Below are positions 15,442 through 23,660 of a DNA stretch of 32,848 nt, piece by piece. Made by a program: the position numbers and the translations under genes. Under the pieces are notes generated by a model. That model had not been told where the DNA came from. It was given only the letters and a program-made list of their open reading frames with translations, and searched no databases. Location of the stretch: assembly GCF_022825805.1 (NCBI RefSeq), contig NZ_JAJDWC010000025.1:1-32848 (forward strand), given 5' to 3'. Positions within the stretch are counted from its first letter, which is position 1, and each line of letters opens with the position of its first letter. Origin of the DNA: Phaeobacter sp. GTDB taxonomy: Bacteria > Pseudomonadota > Alphaproteobacteria > Rhodobacterales > Rhodobacteraceae.

Positions 15442-16953
15442 TCAGACGCCGAGTTTCGGTATTGTGTGGTGCCCGGTGGCGAAACCGATGTGTTTTTGCT
15501 CCATATAGAAATCGAAGCTCCAATCGCCGCCGTCGCGGCCGATGCCGCTGGCTTTGGTGCCGCCAAAGGGTGTTGGCAGATGCCGCACGTTTTCAGAGTT
15601 GACCCAGATCATTCCCGCTTCGAGCTTGTCGGTGAACCGCATGGCCCGGGTGATGTCATTGGTCCAAACATAGCCGGTCAGACCATAATCTGTGTCATTG
15701 GCCAGTGTTAGAGCCTGTTCTTCGGTTTCAAACCTGATGCAGGTCAGAACGGGGCCAAAGATCTCTTCTTGGGCGATGGCCATATCATTGGTCGCCCCAG
15801 TGAAGAGGGTTGGTCGCACGAACCAGCCCTGGTCCCCAACGCGGCAACCGCCTGCTGCAATCTGCGCCCCTTCGTTTTTCGCGATATCGAAATAGGACGT
15901 GACCTTGTCAAAATGTGTCTTGTGGATGAGCGGGCCAACCTCGGTTGATGGGTCCAGCGGATGACCGACGTTGATCTGATTGACCCGTTTGACCAGCTCT
16001 TGCTCAAATTTGTCGGCAACGCTTTCTTGGATCAGCAAACGAGAGGAAGACGTGCATCGTTCACCGTTCAACGAGTAGATCATGAAAATCGCCGCATCCA
16101 AGGCGCGCTCGAGATCGGCATCTTCAAAAACGATCACGGGATTTTTGCCGCCAAGTTCGAAGTGTACGCGTTTCAACGTGTCGGCGCCCTGTTTCATGAT
16201 CATGGAGCCGGTTTTGCTCTCGCCGACAAAAGCGATCGCTTTGATGTCGGGGTGTTCGGTCAGCGCCCGCCCCGCGGTTTCTCCCATACCATTTACCAGA
16301 TTCCAGACGCCTGCGGGCAGCCCTGCATCATGCGCAATCTCAGCAAGGATGCGGGCTGTCAGTGGTGAAAATTCTGCGGGTTTGTGAACAATCGTGCATC
16401 CTGCAGCCAATGCAGGCGCAATCTTCCAGGTCGACAACATGAAAGGGGTGTTCCAGGGGGTGATCACACCGACTGGCCCGATGGGCACACGGGTCGTCAC
16501 ATTCATCAGCGTAGGAGACGGCAGCATTTGTCCGTCGCGCGCCGCCGTTGCCTTATCTGCGAAGAAGCGAAAGTTCTCTGCTCCGCGGAGGGCGGCCTTG
16601 GACATGAACCGAAGGGGTTGGCCAGTGTCCCAACACTCACAAAGCGCGATTTCGTCCGCGCGTTCAACAATCTTGTCTGCGATGCGATGCAGGATTGCCT
16701 TACGGTCTGTTGCTGGCATGTCGCGCCAGGCAGGGAAGGCGTCTTTTGCCGCTTTGGCTGCCAGATCGATATCAGCTGCGTCGCTCTTGGACACTTGGCA
16801 GATCAGGCTTTCATCAACAGGTGAGTGGGTCGCAAAGGTCTCTGCCGAGGCCGCCGGAATGCTCTGGCTCGCAATCAGGTTCTGGATCCCGGTGTCATCA
16901 AAACCAGCCAGCAAGTTCTGCAATTTGTCGATGTTCTGAGTCAGCTTGGTCAT
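15442..16953 (-). CDS. hpaE: 5-carboxymethyl-2-hydroxymuconic-semialdehyde dehydrogenase
   Basis: 503-residue NAD-dependent aldehyde dehydrogenase that oxidises the HpaD ring-cleavage product to 5-carboxymethyl-2-hydroxymuconate. Catalytic Cys300 is in NGERCTSSS, general base Glu266 in FELGGKNP and Asn168 in PWNTP; the NAD-binding segment FVGESKTGS begins near 242. The length is close to E. coli HpaE (488) with a slightly longer N-terminus. Its start overlaps the hpaF stop (ATGA). The assignment to this aldehyde rather than another rests on the operon. Confidence 0.92.
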   Translation of the reverse strand: MTKLTQNIDKLQNLLAGFDDTGIQNLIASQSIPAASAETFATHSPVDESLICQVSKSDAADIDLAAKAAKDAFPAWRDMPATDRKAILHRIADKIVERADEIALCECWDTGQPLRFMSKAALRGAENFRFFADKATAARDGQMLPSPTLMNVTTRVPIGPVGVITPWNTPFMLSTWKIAPALAAGCTIVHKPAEFSPLTARILAEIAHDAGLPAGVWNLVNGMGETAGRALTEHPDIKAIAFVGESKTGSMIMKQGADTLKRVHFELGGKNPVIVFEDADLERALDAAIFMIYSLNGERCTSSSRLLIQESVADKFEQELVKRVNQINVGHPLDPSTEVGPLIHKTHFDKVTSYFDIAKNEGAQIAAGGCRVGDQGWFVRPTLFTGATNDMAIAQEEIFGPVLTCIRFETEEQALTLANDTDYGLTGYVWTNDITRAMRFTDKLEAGMIWVNSENVRHLPTPFGGTKASGIGRDGGDWSFDFYMEQKHIGFATGHHTIPKLGV

Positions 16954-17345
16954 TGCGATGCCTCTTTTGCCAGGTGCTTTCGAATGGTGCCGGATTTGGG
17001 TGATAGGTCTGGGTCGATGTCGCGCAGTTCAAGCGAAAGGGCGATGGAATGATGCTCCATCGCGTCGGCCAGCTGCGCTTCAGCGGCGGCAAAGATGGCC
17101 TGTGTCACCTGTTGTTTGGTATCGTTGTTCCGCCCTGCGCGCAGGCGAACCGAAATGTCCAGATAGCCGTGTGCGGGATTGCCATCTGCAAGGCTGACAT
17201 GGTCCGCGGCAAAAGCACGGACCCGGATACCCGCCAAGGGGAAGACACCAGTGGCCTCCGCCGCGCGGCGCAAACTGTCACAAAGGAGGGTGATGTCCAC
17301 ACGCTCTTGCATGTTTCGGGAGTAGTCCACGGTAATATGAGGCAT
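16950..17345 (-). CDS. hpaF: 5-carboxymethyl-2-hydroxymuconate delta-isomerase
   Basis: 131 residues, tautomerase-superfamily (CHMI) fold. The catalytic Pro1 exposed after Met removal is present (MPHITVDYS). It isomerises 5-carboxymethyl-2-hydroxymuconate to the 2-oxo-3-ene tricarboxylate that the HpaG step uses. It is the first gene of the long minus-strand block. A strong GGAGG lies 8 bp before the ATG, and the promoter/operator region lies just upstream. Confidence 0.93.
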   Translation of the reverse strand: MPHITVDYSRNMQERVDITLLCDSLRRAAEATGVFPLAGIRVRAFAADHVSLADGNPAHGYLDISVRLRAGRNNDTKQQVTQAIFAAAEAQLADAMEHHSIALSLELRDIDPDLSPKSGTIRKHLAKEASQ

Positions 17346-17369
17346 CTCGATTTCCTCCGCGTCCAGATA

Positions 17370-17408
17370 ATACTTAACATGTGTAGCAAAAATTGTGAGA
17401 TGTGTAAA
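17370..17408 (-). promoter_or_regulatory. hpaF promoter with candidate HpaR operator
   Basis: On the minus strand, TTTACA (17408-17403) and TACACA (17385-17380) are separated by exactly 17 bp. The -10 box lies within the partial palindrome CTTAACATGTGTAG (17373-17386; core ACATGT, outer CT/AG also symmetric). In addition ATGTGTA occurs twice on the plus strand, at 17379-17385 and 17400-17406, a 21-bp period that would place two sites on the same face of the helix. A MarR-type repressor bound here would block the -10/-35 region. The predicted leader is short, about 25-30 nt. Confidence 0.5.
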
Positions 17409-17546
17409 GCCCCGGGTGATTTGCTGAGCTGATCCGCCAGGTTCGAGGGCAGGTGCTGCATGGCCTCAGGGCTGTACCGGGCATTAATTGTCCGTGATTT
17501 CTATGCAGGTATTTGCCTTTGTCCCTGAGCGGGGTGATAATTGGGT

Positions 17547-17993
17547 ATGACCAATTCATTGCCCAGTACGGATAGATCACTGCCAATTGCGCTGTTGCGT
17601 GCCCGAGAAAAGGTGATGGGGCCGATCCGCGCGTTGTTGAGCGATGCTGAACTGACAGAGCAACAGTGGCGCGTGCTGCGTGTGGTTCAGGAAAGTGGTG
17701 ATATCGACCCGACCCAGATTTCCGAACGGGCTTGCCTGTTGTTGCCCAGCCTCACGCGTATTCTGCAAAAGCTAGATGATCGGGGCCTCATCGAGCGACA
17801 GAAAGATCTGGAAGACCGAAGGCGTCAAATCATCCGGATCACTCCGGCGGGCGAGCAGATCATTGATGACAATCTTGGTGCAAGCCTGGCAGTGATCGCA
17901 CAGACCCGCGCCAAAATGGGTGCAGAAAAATACGAAGCCTTGCTGGATCTGTTGAACGAGTTGAACCGGAGCGAGCCTTCAAAGGCGGATTAG
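17547..17993 (+). CDS. hpaR: MarR-family regulator of homoprotocatechuate degradation
   Basis: 148 residues with a MarR winged helix: recognition helix around 60-80 (LLLPSLTRILQKLDDRGLI) and wing DLEDRRRQIIRITPAG, with the DxRR wing tip. It matches the HpaR subfamily (N-terminal SLPIALLRAREKVM). HpaR proteins repress hpa genes and release DNA when the aromatic substrate binds. It is divergent from hpaF with 201 bp between starts. Start: ATG at 17547, behind GGGG; a TTG two codons earlier is also open. Its 3' end overlaps the stop of the convergent glycerate kinase gene by a few bases. Confidence 0.92.
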   Translation: MTNSLPSTDRSLPIALLRAREKVMGPIRALLSDAELTEQQWRVLRVVQESGDIDPTQISERACLLLPSLTRILQKLDDRGLIERQKDLEDRRRQIIRITPAGEQIIDDNLGASLAVIAQTRAKMGAEKYEALLDLLNELNRSEPSKAD

Positions 17994-19297
17994 TCTGGGT
18001 TTGAATGCGTCGGCTCATCCGCTTGCCACAGCATGATCTGAACATCTGCAACATTGGTGCCTGTGCCGCCAGTTTTGATCAATCCGCTACAACGGCTAAG
18101 AGCCTGATAGCTGTCGTTGTTGGCGAGCAAGGCAGCAGGATCAGCCTTGCCTTTTTTGATCGTGGCCCAGCTGTGCCTGTCTACGATACCACCGGCGGCA
18201 TCTGTTGGACCATCGCGCCCGTCCGTGCCCCCAGATAGAAAAACCCAATGCCCAGGCAGTGTGTCGCTGCCATCTCGGGCAACACGCAGGGCGAGTTCCT
18301 GATTTCGCCCACCTTTGCCGGTTCCGTTGAGTGCTACGGTTGTTTCGCCCCCAAATATAAAAGCCATTTTCTGCCCAGGTTCTGCTGACAAGGCGGCAGA
18401 TTTTGTGGCCTCTATGATCTTAGTGGCGGCATCCGACACGTCGCCAATGAGCGTGTCAGACACTACTTGAGCGTCGAAACCACAAGCGGTCGCACCTGTG
18501 CGAACCGCATCTAGGCTGTGACGGTTTGACCCCACAAGGCATTGGGCTGTGTCCGGCAAATCCTCGCCCAGCTCTGGTGCGTTGAAATGATCGCGCACAG
18601 TTTCTGGAAGTTGCTCCCAGATCCCGGCGGTATGCATCAGCTGCTTGGCCTCTGCTCGGGAGCCGATTGGTGCAACGGTGGGCCCAGATGCAATGGCGCG
18701 CAGATCGTCTCCGATCACATCGGACAGGATATAGCTGGTGATTTGCGCTGGGCTGGCGAGGCGGAGTAGGCCTCCACCTTTCAATTGGGACATATGCTGG
18801 CGGATGAGGTTCATCTCATTGATTGACAGCCCCGATGCGAGAAGGGCCGCGTTAACCGCCGCTTTGTCTTGGAGTTGGATTGGCGGTTCGGGCAATACCG
18901 CAAGGGCAGAGCCGCCGCCGGAGATCAGTGCAATAATTCTGTCCGCAGTGCGCAGGCCTGATACAGCGTCCCGCATTGCGCGACCTGCGTTCAAACTGTG
19001 TTCATCTGGCACGGGGTGAGCGCCAGCAAGAACACGGGCACCTGGGATTTCGGTGTGGTTTTCGGCGTTCGTCACCACCAGGGCACGCTCCACCGGTTCC
19101 AGTATTGCCATGGCCTGTCGCATCATTGGAACGGCGGCTTTTCCCAGCGCCACAACAACTGTTTTTCCCGGCGTTTGTTTTGGCGGGTTGGTCTCAAGCG
19201 CGTTCGCCAATGCCACAGCTGGATCGGCTCTGTCGATGGCCTGTTGGAACAAATCTAGAGCGGTCTGTCGCAGTGTGAGCATTGCGGATATGTCCAT
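17990..19297 (-). CDS. Glycerate 2-kinase (MOFRL family)
   Basis: 435 residues in two parts: an N-terminal DUF4147 domain with SGGGSAL near 124-130 and a C-terminal MOFRL domain with KGGRNQELAL and GGTDGRDGPTDAAGG. The family phosphorylates D-glycerate to 2-phosphoglycerate, or in older naming acts as hydroxypyruvate reductase TtuD. Located 32 bp after the phosphonate-hydrolase-like gene on the same strand, so probably co-transcribed. The start is uncertain: ATG at 19297 and ATG at 19282 both lack a strong ribosome binding site. The context suggests that a glycerate moiety is released by, or metabolised together with, the hydrolase product. Confidence 0.88.
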   Translation of the reverse strand: MDISAMLTLRQTALDLFQQAIDRADPAVALANALETNPPKQTPGKTVVVALGKAAVPMMRQAMAILEPVERALVVTNAENHTEIPGARVLAGAHPVPDEHSLNAGRAMRDAVSGLRTADRIIALISGGGSALAVLPEPPIQLQDKAAVNAALLASGLSINEMNLIRQHMSQLKGGGLLRLASPAQITSYILSDVIGDDLRAIASGPTVAPIGSRAEAKQLMHTAGIWEQLPETVRDHFNAPELGEDLPDTAQCLVGSNRHSLDAVRTGATACGFDAQVVSDTLIGDVSDAATKIIEATKSAALSAEPGQKMAFIFGGETTVALNGTGKGGRNQELALRVARDGSDTLPGHWVFLSGGTDGRDGPTDAAGGIVDRHSWATIKKGKADPAALLANNDSYQALSRCSGLIKTGGTGTNVADVQIMLWQADEPTHSNPD

Positions 19298-19329
19298 AGA
19301 TGTGGCTGGGTCACCATGGGCTCCGACAG

Positions 19330-20889
19330 CTAAGGAGCCTTGGTGCGTTCGCGTTTTTGTTGCCGAGGACCGTATTGCGTAATGCTGTCCAATGACAACG
19401 TGTGATCCATATTGCGCATTCTGTGGCGCAACATTTCCCGGGTTAATCGGGCCAGATCCGCCTGATAGTGTGGATCCTCTGCGACGTTGACCATTTCACC
19501 GTGCTTGTGTTTGTCAAAAAGCAAAGGCGGCAGATCTGCTGCAAATTCGACGAGCGTAAACTGCGGATCGCGCAGAATGGCTAAACAGGAATCGCTGGTG
19601 CCGGTGCCAAGGTGATCTTGCCAAATACTTGTTGCTTCCGGGTCTGCAAAATCCAGTTCAGACAGGCTAAATCGCCGCCAGTTGTCCGGCGTGTCACCAG
19701 TCAACAAAGGCAGTAGAGAGCGTCCATCCATCGCGTTTGGAATGTCCTGTCCGACCCAGTCAAGAATGGTCGGTGTCAGGTCGATAGATTCTGTAATCTC
19801 CTTTACCACTGCGCCTGCTCGGGTGGCATTACCGGGCATGCGGATGATCAGCGGTGTGTGATAGGCTGCATCATAAACGGAGAGTTTCCCCCAGCTGTGA
19901 CGATCCCCCAGCATTTCGCCATGGTCAGCGCTGACGATCACCAATGTGTTGTCCAGCTGATTGCTGCTGCGCAGGTAGTCCATGACCCGACCAATGTGCT
20001 TGTCCACTTCGGTCGCCAGCCCCAGATATACGGAGCGCAGCGTCTGTATGTTGTCATCCGTGGGTTGCAGATCGGGAAAACCCTCGACAAAGCTGGCAGG
20101 TGTCTGTGCCCGCGTCGCGGGGTCGAAAAACGGATGTATGGCCTTTTCTGCGTCGATGGTGCCGAGCCGCGTTGGCAAGGGAATTTCGGCCGGATCATAC
20201 ATGCGGTTGTAGGGCGCTGGTGCCACAAGCGGCGGATGCGGTCGGATGTAGGTGAGATGCGCACACCAACTTTGATCCCGGTAGCCGGGGATGGTTGCCA
20301 GGAACTGATCAGTCAAAAACGCCGTGTCGCTGTGCTCTGCTGAATAGATGGCTGGGCCGTTCAACTTTGCAGGTGCGCCATTTTCAGACGTGGGCTTGTA
20401 CAGATCCCAGTAGTTGTCGAACTGATATCCGTTGTTCAGCAGGTGGGCGCGCCAGGGGTGCGACGTTTCAAGGCGCATTTCCAACATCTCATGAAACCCA
20501 TCCATCGGGTATTCATAGCTCCGGACCGCGGGATCGTTCGGGTGGTGGACGCGAGGGTCCTGCGATGTATCGGTGTATCCGAACAGCATGGGCAGATACC
20601 CGGCCTTGCGCAGTTCGCGAGGTAGCGTGGGGGTGTCATGGCGCATGGGCGTTCCGTTTCGAACGGAGCGATGGTTCATCGCGTATTGCCCGGTCAGTAT
20701 AGAGGCCCGTGATGGGCCGCAGGGATTTACCACTTTGTAGTTGTTGGAAAAACTGACGGCATCGCTCATGAGGGCGCGAAGGTTGGGCAGGTCAACATGA
20801 TCGGCCATCGCTCCAAACAGGCAATCTGCCCGCAGCTGATCAATCAGGATGAACAGGATATTGCGCTGTTGGGTGGCTGTCGTGCTCAT
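19330..20889 (-). CDS. Alkaline-phosphatase-superfamily hydrolase, sulfatase/phosphonate monoester hydrolase type
   Basis: 519 residues, no signal peptide, so cytoplasmic. The formylglycine motif is NPCGPSRASILTG, with Cys57 as the residue to be oxidised. Other residues line up with the Rhizobium phosphonate monoester hydrolase (numbering from memory): Asp17/Gln18, Asn78, Tyr105, His218 in RPHPP, Asp322/His323 and Lys335. One expected threonine (T107) is Asp here. The C-terminal pattern (DGRSLLPLL, then LPPLLFD, then RHRMRNMDHTL) also follows that subgroup rather than choline sulfatase or arylsulfatase. These enzymes cleave phosphonate monoesters, phosphodiesters and sulfate esters promiscuously. 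It needs a formylglycine-generating system encoded elsewhere. Divergent from a DeoR regulator. Confidence 0.88.
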   Translation of the reverse strand: MSTTATQQRNILFILIDQLRADCLFGAMADHVDLPNLRALMSDAVSFSNNYKVVNPCGPSRASILTGQYAMNHRSVRNGTPMRHDTPTLPRELRKAGYLPMLFGYTDTSQDPRVHHPNDPAVRSYEYPMDGFHEMLEMRLETSHPWRAHLLNNGYQFDNYWDLYKPTSENGAPAKLNGPAIYSAEHSDTAFLTDQFLATIPGYRDQSWCAHLTYIRPHPPLVAPAPYNRMYDPAEIPLPTRLGTIDAEKAIHPFFDPATRAQTPASFVEGFPDLQPTDDNIQTLRSVYLGLATEVDKHIGRVMDYLRSSNQLDNTLVIVSADHGEMLGDRHSWGKLSVYDAAYHTPLIIRMPGNATRAGAVVKEITESIDLTPTILDWVGQDIPNAMDGRSLLPLLTGDTPDNWRRFSLSELDFADPEATSIWQDHLGTGTSDSCLAILRDPQFTLVEFAADLPPLLFDKHKHGEMVNVAEDPHYQADLARLTREMLRHRMRNMDHTLSLDSITQYGPRQQKRERTKAP

Positions 20890-20986
20890 GCTGCTGTCCT
20901 GTAAACTTCCGCATATGGGATTCTGTTGTTGCGTAAGCCATATTTCCCCAACGCCACAAAGAAAAGCCCATGTTTATCCTGTGTTT

Positions 20987-21015
20987 TTGACCGAATATTT
21001 TGGTTTATGTGTTAT
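20987..21015 (+). promoter_or_regulatory. Candidate promoter of the deoR-like operon
   Basis: TTGACC (20987-20992) and TGTTAT (21010-21015) are 17 bp apart in an A/T-rich stretch between the divergent hydrolase and regulator genes. The predicted leader is about 70 nt. The -10 box matches the consensus at only 4 of 6 positions. Confidence 0.35.
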
Positions 21016-21089
21016 TTTCTTGAAATTGAGTTGGATTATGTGGTTGTCTCTGTTGGGTATGACGGCGGGTCCCAACACGGAGGTGCACT

Positions 21090-21917
21090 GTGGGAGAGAA
21101 GCCAAAGATGTCGCATCGCGAGCTGGAGCTGCTCGAGGTCCTGCGCCGACTTGGTGGGTCTGCGCGCAGCAGCGAGCTGGCAAAGACTTTGGATGTATCC
21201 GAAGAAACCGTCCGCCGCATCATCAAAACGCTTGCCAAAAGCGGGTTGGTGCAGCGGGTTCACGGCGGTGCTTACCTGTCTGGCCCGGACGCTACCGAGG
21301 GCTTCTTTCGCCGGATCGCAGAGCATACGGATGAAAAGCAAAAGATTGCCTCGGCGATTGTGAGCGAAGTCTCTGATGGGATGACTGTGTTCATGGATGT
21401 GGGGTCCACCACCGCTTTTGCCGCGCAGGGACTGCGGAAGAAAGCCAATCTCACAATCGTCACCAACTCCATCGGGGTTGCACAAACCCTGGCACACCAC
21501 AATGGCAACAGTGTGCATCTTCTTGGTGGCGAGATTCAAAGCAATGAACGCGGCACATTTGGGGCATCTGCACAAAATCAGCTTTCGGGCTTTGCGCTTG
21601 ATCTCGCGGTTCTGTCTGTCGACGGGTTTACCGCCAAGCAAGGCCCGCTTTATCGCAGCGCGCTGGAGGCGCAGCTCGCGATCACAGCTGCGGATGCCGC
21701 GGAGCGGACGGCGGTTATTTTGGCGCACCCAAAGTTCGAAGAGCGCGCACCATATCGCGGGCCGCAACCCGAAAACTTGGATTTGATCGTGACCGATGCC
21801 TTCCCCTCGAAAAAGCATCGCCGATCTTTGGAAACTTGGGGCATTCAACTGATCGTTCAGGACGAAAAGCCCAACACCAGCGAGGATGATCCAGCCTCCT
21901 CTCTGGGTGAGAAATAA
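21090..21917 (+). CDS. DeoR-family transcriptional regulator
   Basis: 275 residues. The N-terminal DeoR helix-turn-helix (about 8-60) includes SSELAKTLDVSEETVRRIIKTL followed by the typical RVHGGA turn. The C-terminal sugar-phosphate-sensor domain (about 80-240) has the characteristic DVGSTT and TNS segments and the GGE turn. Members usually repress and respond to a phosphorylated sugar or polyol intermediate. Start: GTG at 21090, 7 nt after GGAGG; an ATG at 21108 is the alternative. It leads an operon with the Na/Pi family gene (24-bp gap) and the EamA gene, and faces the hydrolase-glycerate kinase pair, which it is likely to control. Confidence 0.92.
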   Translation: MGEKPKMSHRELELLEVLRRLGGSARSSELAKTLDVSEETVRRIIKTLAKSGLVQRVHGGAYLSGPDATEGFFRRIAEHTDEKQKIASAIVSEVSDGMTVFMDVGSTTAFAAQGLRKKANLTIVTNSIGVAQTLAHHNGNSVHLLGGEIQSNERGTFGASAQNQLSGFALDLAVLSVDGFTAKQGPLYRSALEAQLAITAADAAERTAVILAHPKFEERAPYRGPQPENLDLIVTDAFPSKKHRRSLETWGIQLIVQDEKPNTSEDDPASSLGEK

Positions 21918-21941
21918 TCAGACAAGGCATCAAATACACTC

Positions 21942-23621
21942 ATGGCAATTCTGACCTTTCTGACCAGCCTTGCAGGTTCTGTTATGCTCCTGCTGTTTGC
22001 TGTGCGTATGGTGCGAACCGGGATCGAGCGCAGTTATGGCGCGTCGTTTCAACGTTTGCTGACGGGGCAGCGCAGCTTTGTTCAGGCAAGTGGTGTAGGT
22101 GTGGGTATGGCGGTTGTGCTGCAGAGTTCTGCTGCTGTGGCACTGCTTACGTCTGGATTCGCTGCAAGCGGTCTTTTGTCTTTTGGGGCTGGGTTGGCGA
22201 TTGTGCTGGGCGGCGATTTGGGGTCCGCGCTGATCATTCAGATCCTGTCATTTAAGCTAGATTGGCTGGTGCCAGTTCTTCTGGCGGTTGGTGGCTATCT
22301 CTTTGTCAAAACCGAAGCGAAGAAAGCCCGGCAGCTGGGCCGTATCTTGATGGGGATCGCCTTCATTCTGATTTCGCTTCAATTATTGCGCGATGCGATG
22401 GATCCGATCCGTGAAAGCGCATTTCTACCGGCGATCGCAGAGTATTTGGCGCGCGACTACATCACCGCTTTCCTCGTTGGTACGGCGCTTGCGTTCGTCA
22501 TGCATTCGTCTGTGGCCGCTATTTTGATGTGCGTCACACTGGTTCAGATTGATGCATTGCCGTTTGCCGCAGGTCTGTCGCTGGTTCTCGGGGCGAATTG
22601 CGGCTCAGCTTTCATTCCTGTTTGGCTGAGCCGGGATATGGCTCCGGCCGGTCGACGCATACCCATGGCAAATCTCATTTTGCGTGGTTCCTGGGCTGTT
22701 GCAGTTCTGTTCTGGGTGAATAGCCCGATTGGGGCGCATGTTCTGCAAGATGTGTCTGGGGGGCAGATGTTGGTGAACGGTCATCTGATGTTCAACGCCG
22801 TTCTCCTGGTGCTGGCATTGCCATTTTGCGGGGCGTTGCAGCGGCCGTTGCAGCGCATGCTGCCAGATCCCACCGTTGCCGCGCCCAGTGCCCATCCTGG
22901 ACTTCCTGTGAGCGTTCTTGAATCCGGCGGTGATGTCTTGCCGCAACAAGCCATCGCCAGTCTGAAGCGGGAGGTTTTGCGGATGTCGGATCTAGTCGGT
23001 GCGATGTTTCGGCCGGTTCTGACGCTTTATGCCGAAGGCAACCGGGAAGAGATCGCGGCCGTCAAACGGTTGGATCGTGATGTGAATGCCTGTCTGTCTG
23101 GTATCCGCAGTTATGTTGCGGCAATGCCCGCTGATATGATGAGCAAAGCGGATGCGAAACAGGCACGTGATCTTGTTGAATATGCAATCCGCCTGGAGAC
23201 GGCCGGCGATGTCGTGGACGAAAGGCTTGCCAGTCTTGCTGCATCACTCAACAAAACGGGAGTGAATTTCTCCCGCGAGGGGTGGGCGGAACTGACCCGC
23301 ATGCATGAGGTGATTGTCGCCAATATGCGGCTGGCCTCCAATGTGGTGATTTCCGACGACTTGGAGAGCGCGCGTTTGCTCTCGCTCGAAAAAACTGAAG
23401 TGAAGCGGATGGAGCGCGACAGCCGCAAGCGGCATCTGAGACGTCTGCAAAACGGGGCGAAAGAGAGCTTTGAAAGCTCAGACATCCACCTCGAAACTCT
23501 GCGCGCACTGCGGGAATTTAACAGCCATATCGCTTCTATCGCGACGCCAATTCTCTATCGCAATGGTCAGCTCCTGGAGACGCGTCTGATCCAAGATCTG
23601 AAGACAGAAGATATCGCGTGA
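21942..23621 (+). CDS. Na+/phosphate cotransporter family protein with PhoU-like tail
   Basis: 559 residues. The membrane part (about 1-305) holds the two inverted NaPi-II repeats, each with the family motif: LQSSAAVALLTSGFAASG near 60-78 and a variant MHSSVAAILM near 187-196. GGDLGSA and GANCGSA follow the respective repeats. The C-terminal part (about 345-545) is a charged helical PhoU-like bundle. The domain layout is that of bacterial NptA/YjbB proteins. YjbB-like proteins export phosphate when it is in excess. Its neighbour encodes a phosphonate/phosphodiesterase-type hydrolase, so handling released phosphate is a plausible role. Confidence 0.92.
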   Translation: MAILTFLTSLAGSVMLLLFAVRMVRTGIERSYGASFQRLLTGQRSFVQASGVGVGMAVVLQSSAAVALLTSGFAASGLLSFGAGLAIVLGGDLGSALIIQILSFKLDWLVPVLLAVGGYLFVKTEAKKARQLGRILMGIAFILISLQLLRDAMDPIRESAFLPAIAEYLARDYITAFLVGTALAFVMHSSVAAILMCVTLVQIDALPFAAGLSLVLGANCGSAFIPVWLSRDMAPAGRRIPMANLILRGSWAVAVLFWVNSPIGAHVLQDVSGGQMLVNGHLMFNAVLLVLALPFCGALQRPLQRMLPDPTVAAPSAHPGLPVSVLESGGDVLPQQAIASLKREVLRMSDLVGAMFRPVLTLYAEGNREEIAAVKRLDRDVNACLSGIRSYVAAMPADMMSKADAKQARDLVEYAIRLETAGDVVDERLASLAASLNKTGVNFSREGWAELTRMHEVIVANMRLASNVVISDDLESARLLSLEKTEVKRMERDSRKRHLRRLQNGAKESFESSDIHLETLRALREFNSHIASIATPILYRNGQLLETRLIQDLKTEDIA

Positions 23622-23660
23622 TGGATGTCACGATCTCCCATGGAATGAGTGCGCACTGAT

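Noticed and set aside
19330-20889. Choline sulfatase (BetC) assignment for the sulfatase-like gene
   Set aside because: No bet genes are adjacent, and the residue pattern in the middle and C-terminus follows phosphonate monoester hydrolases.
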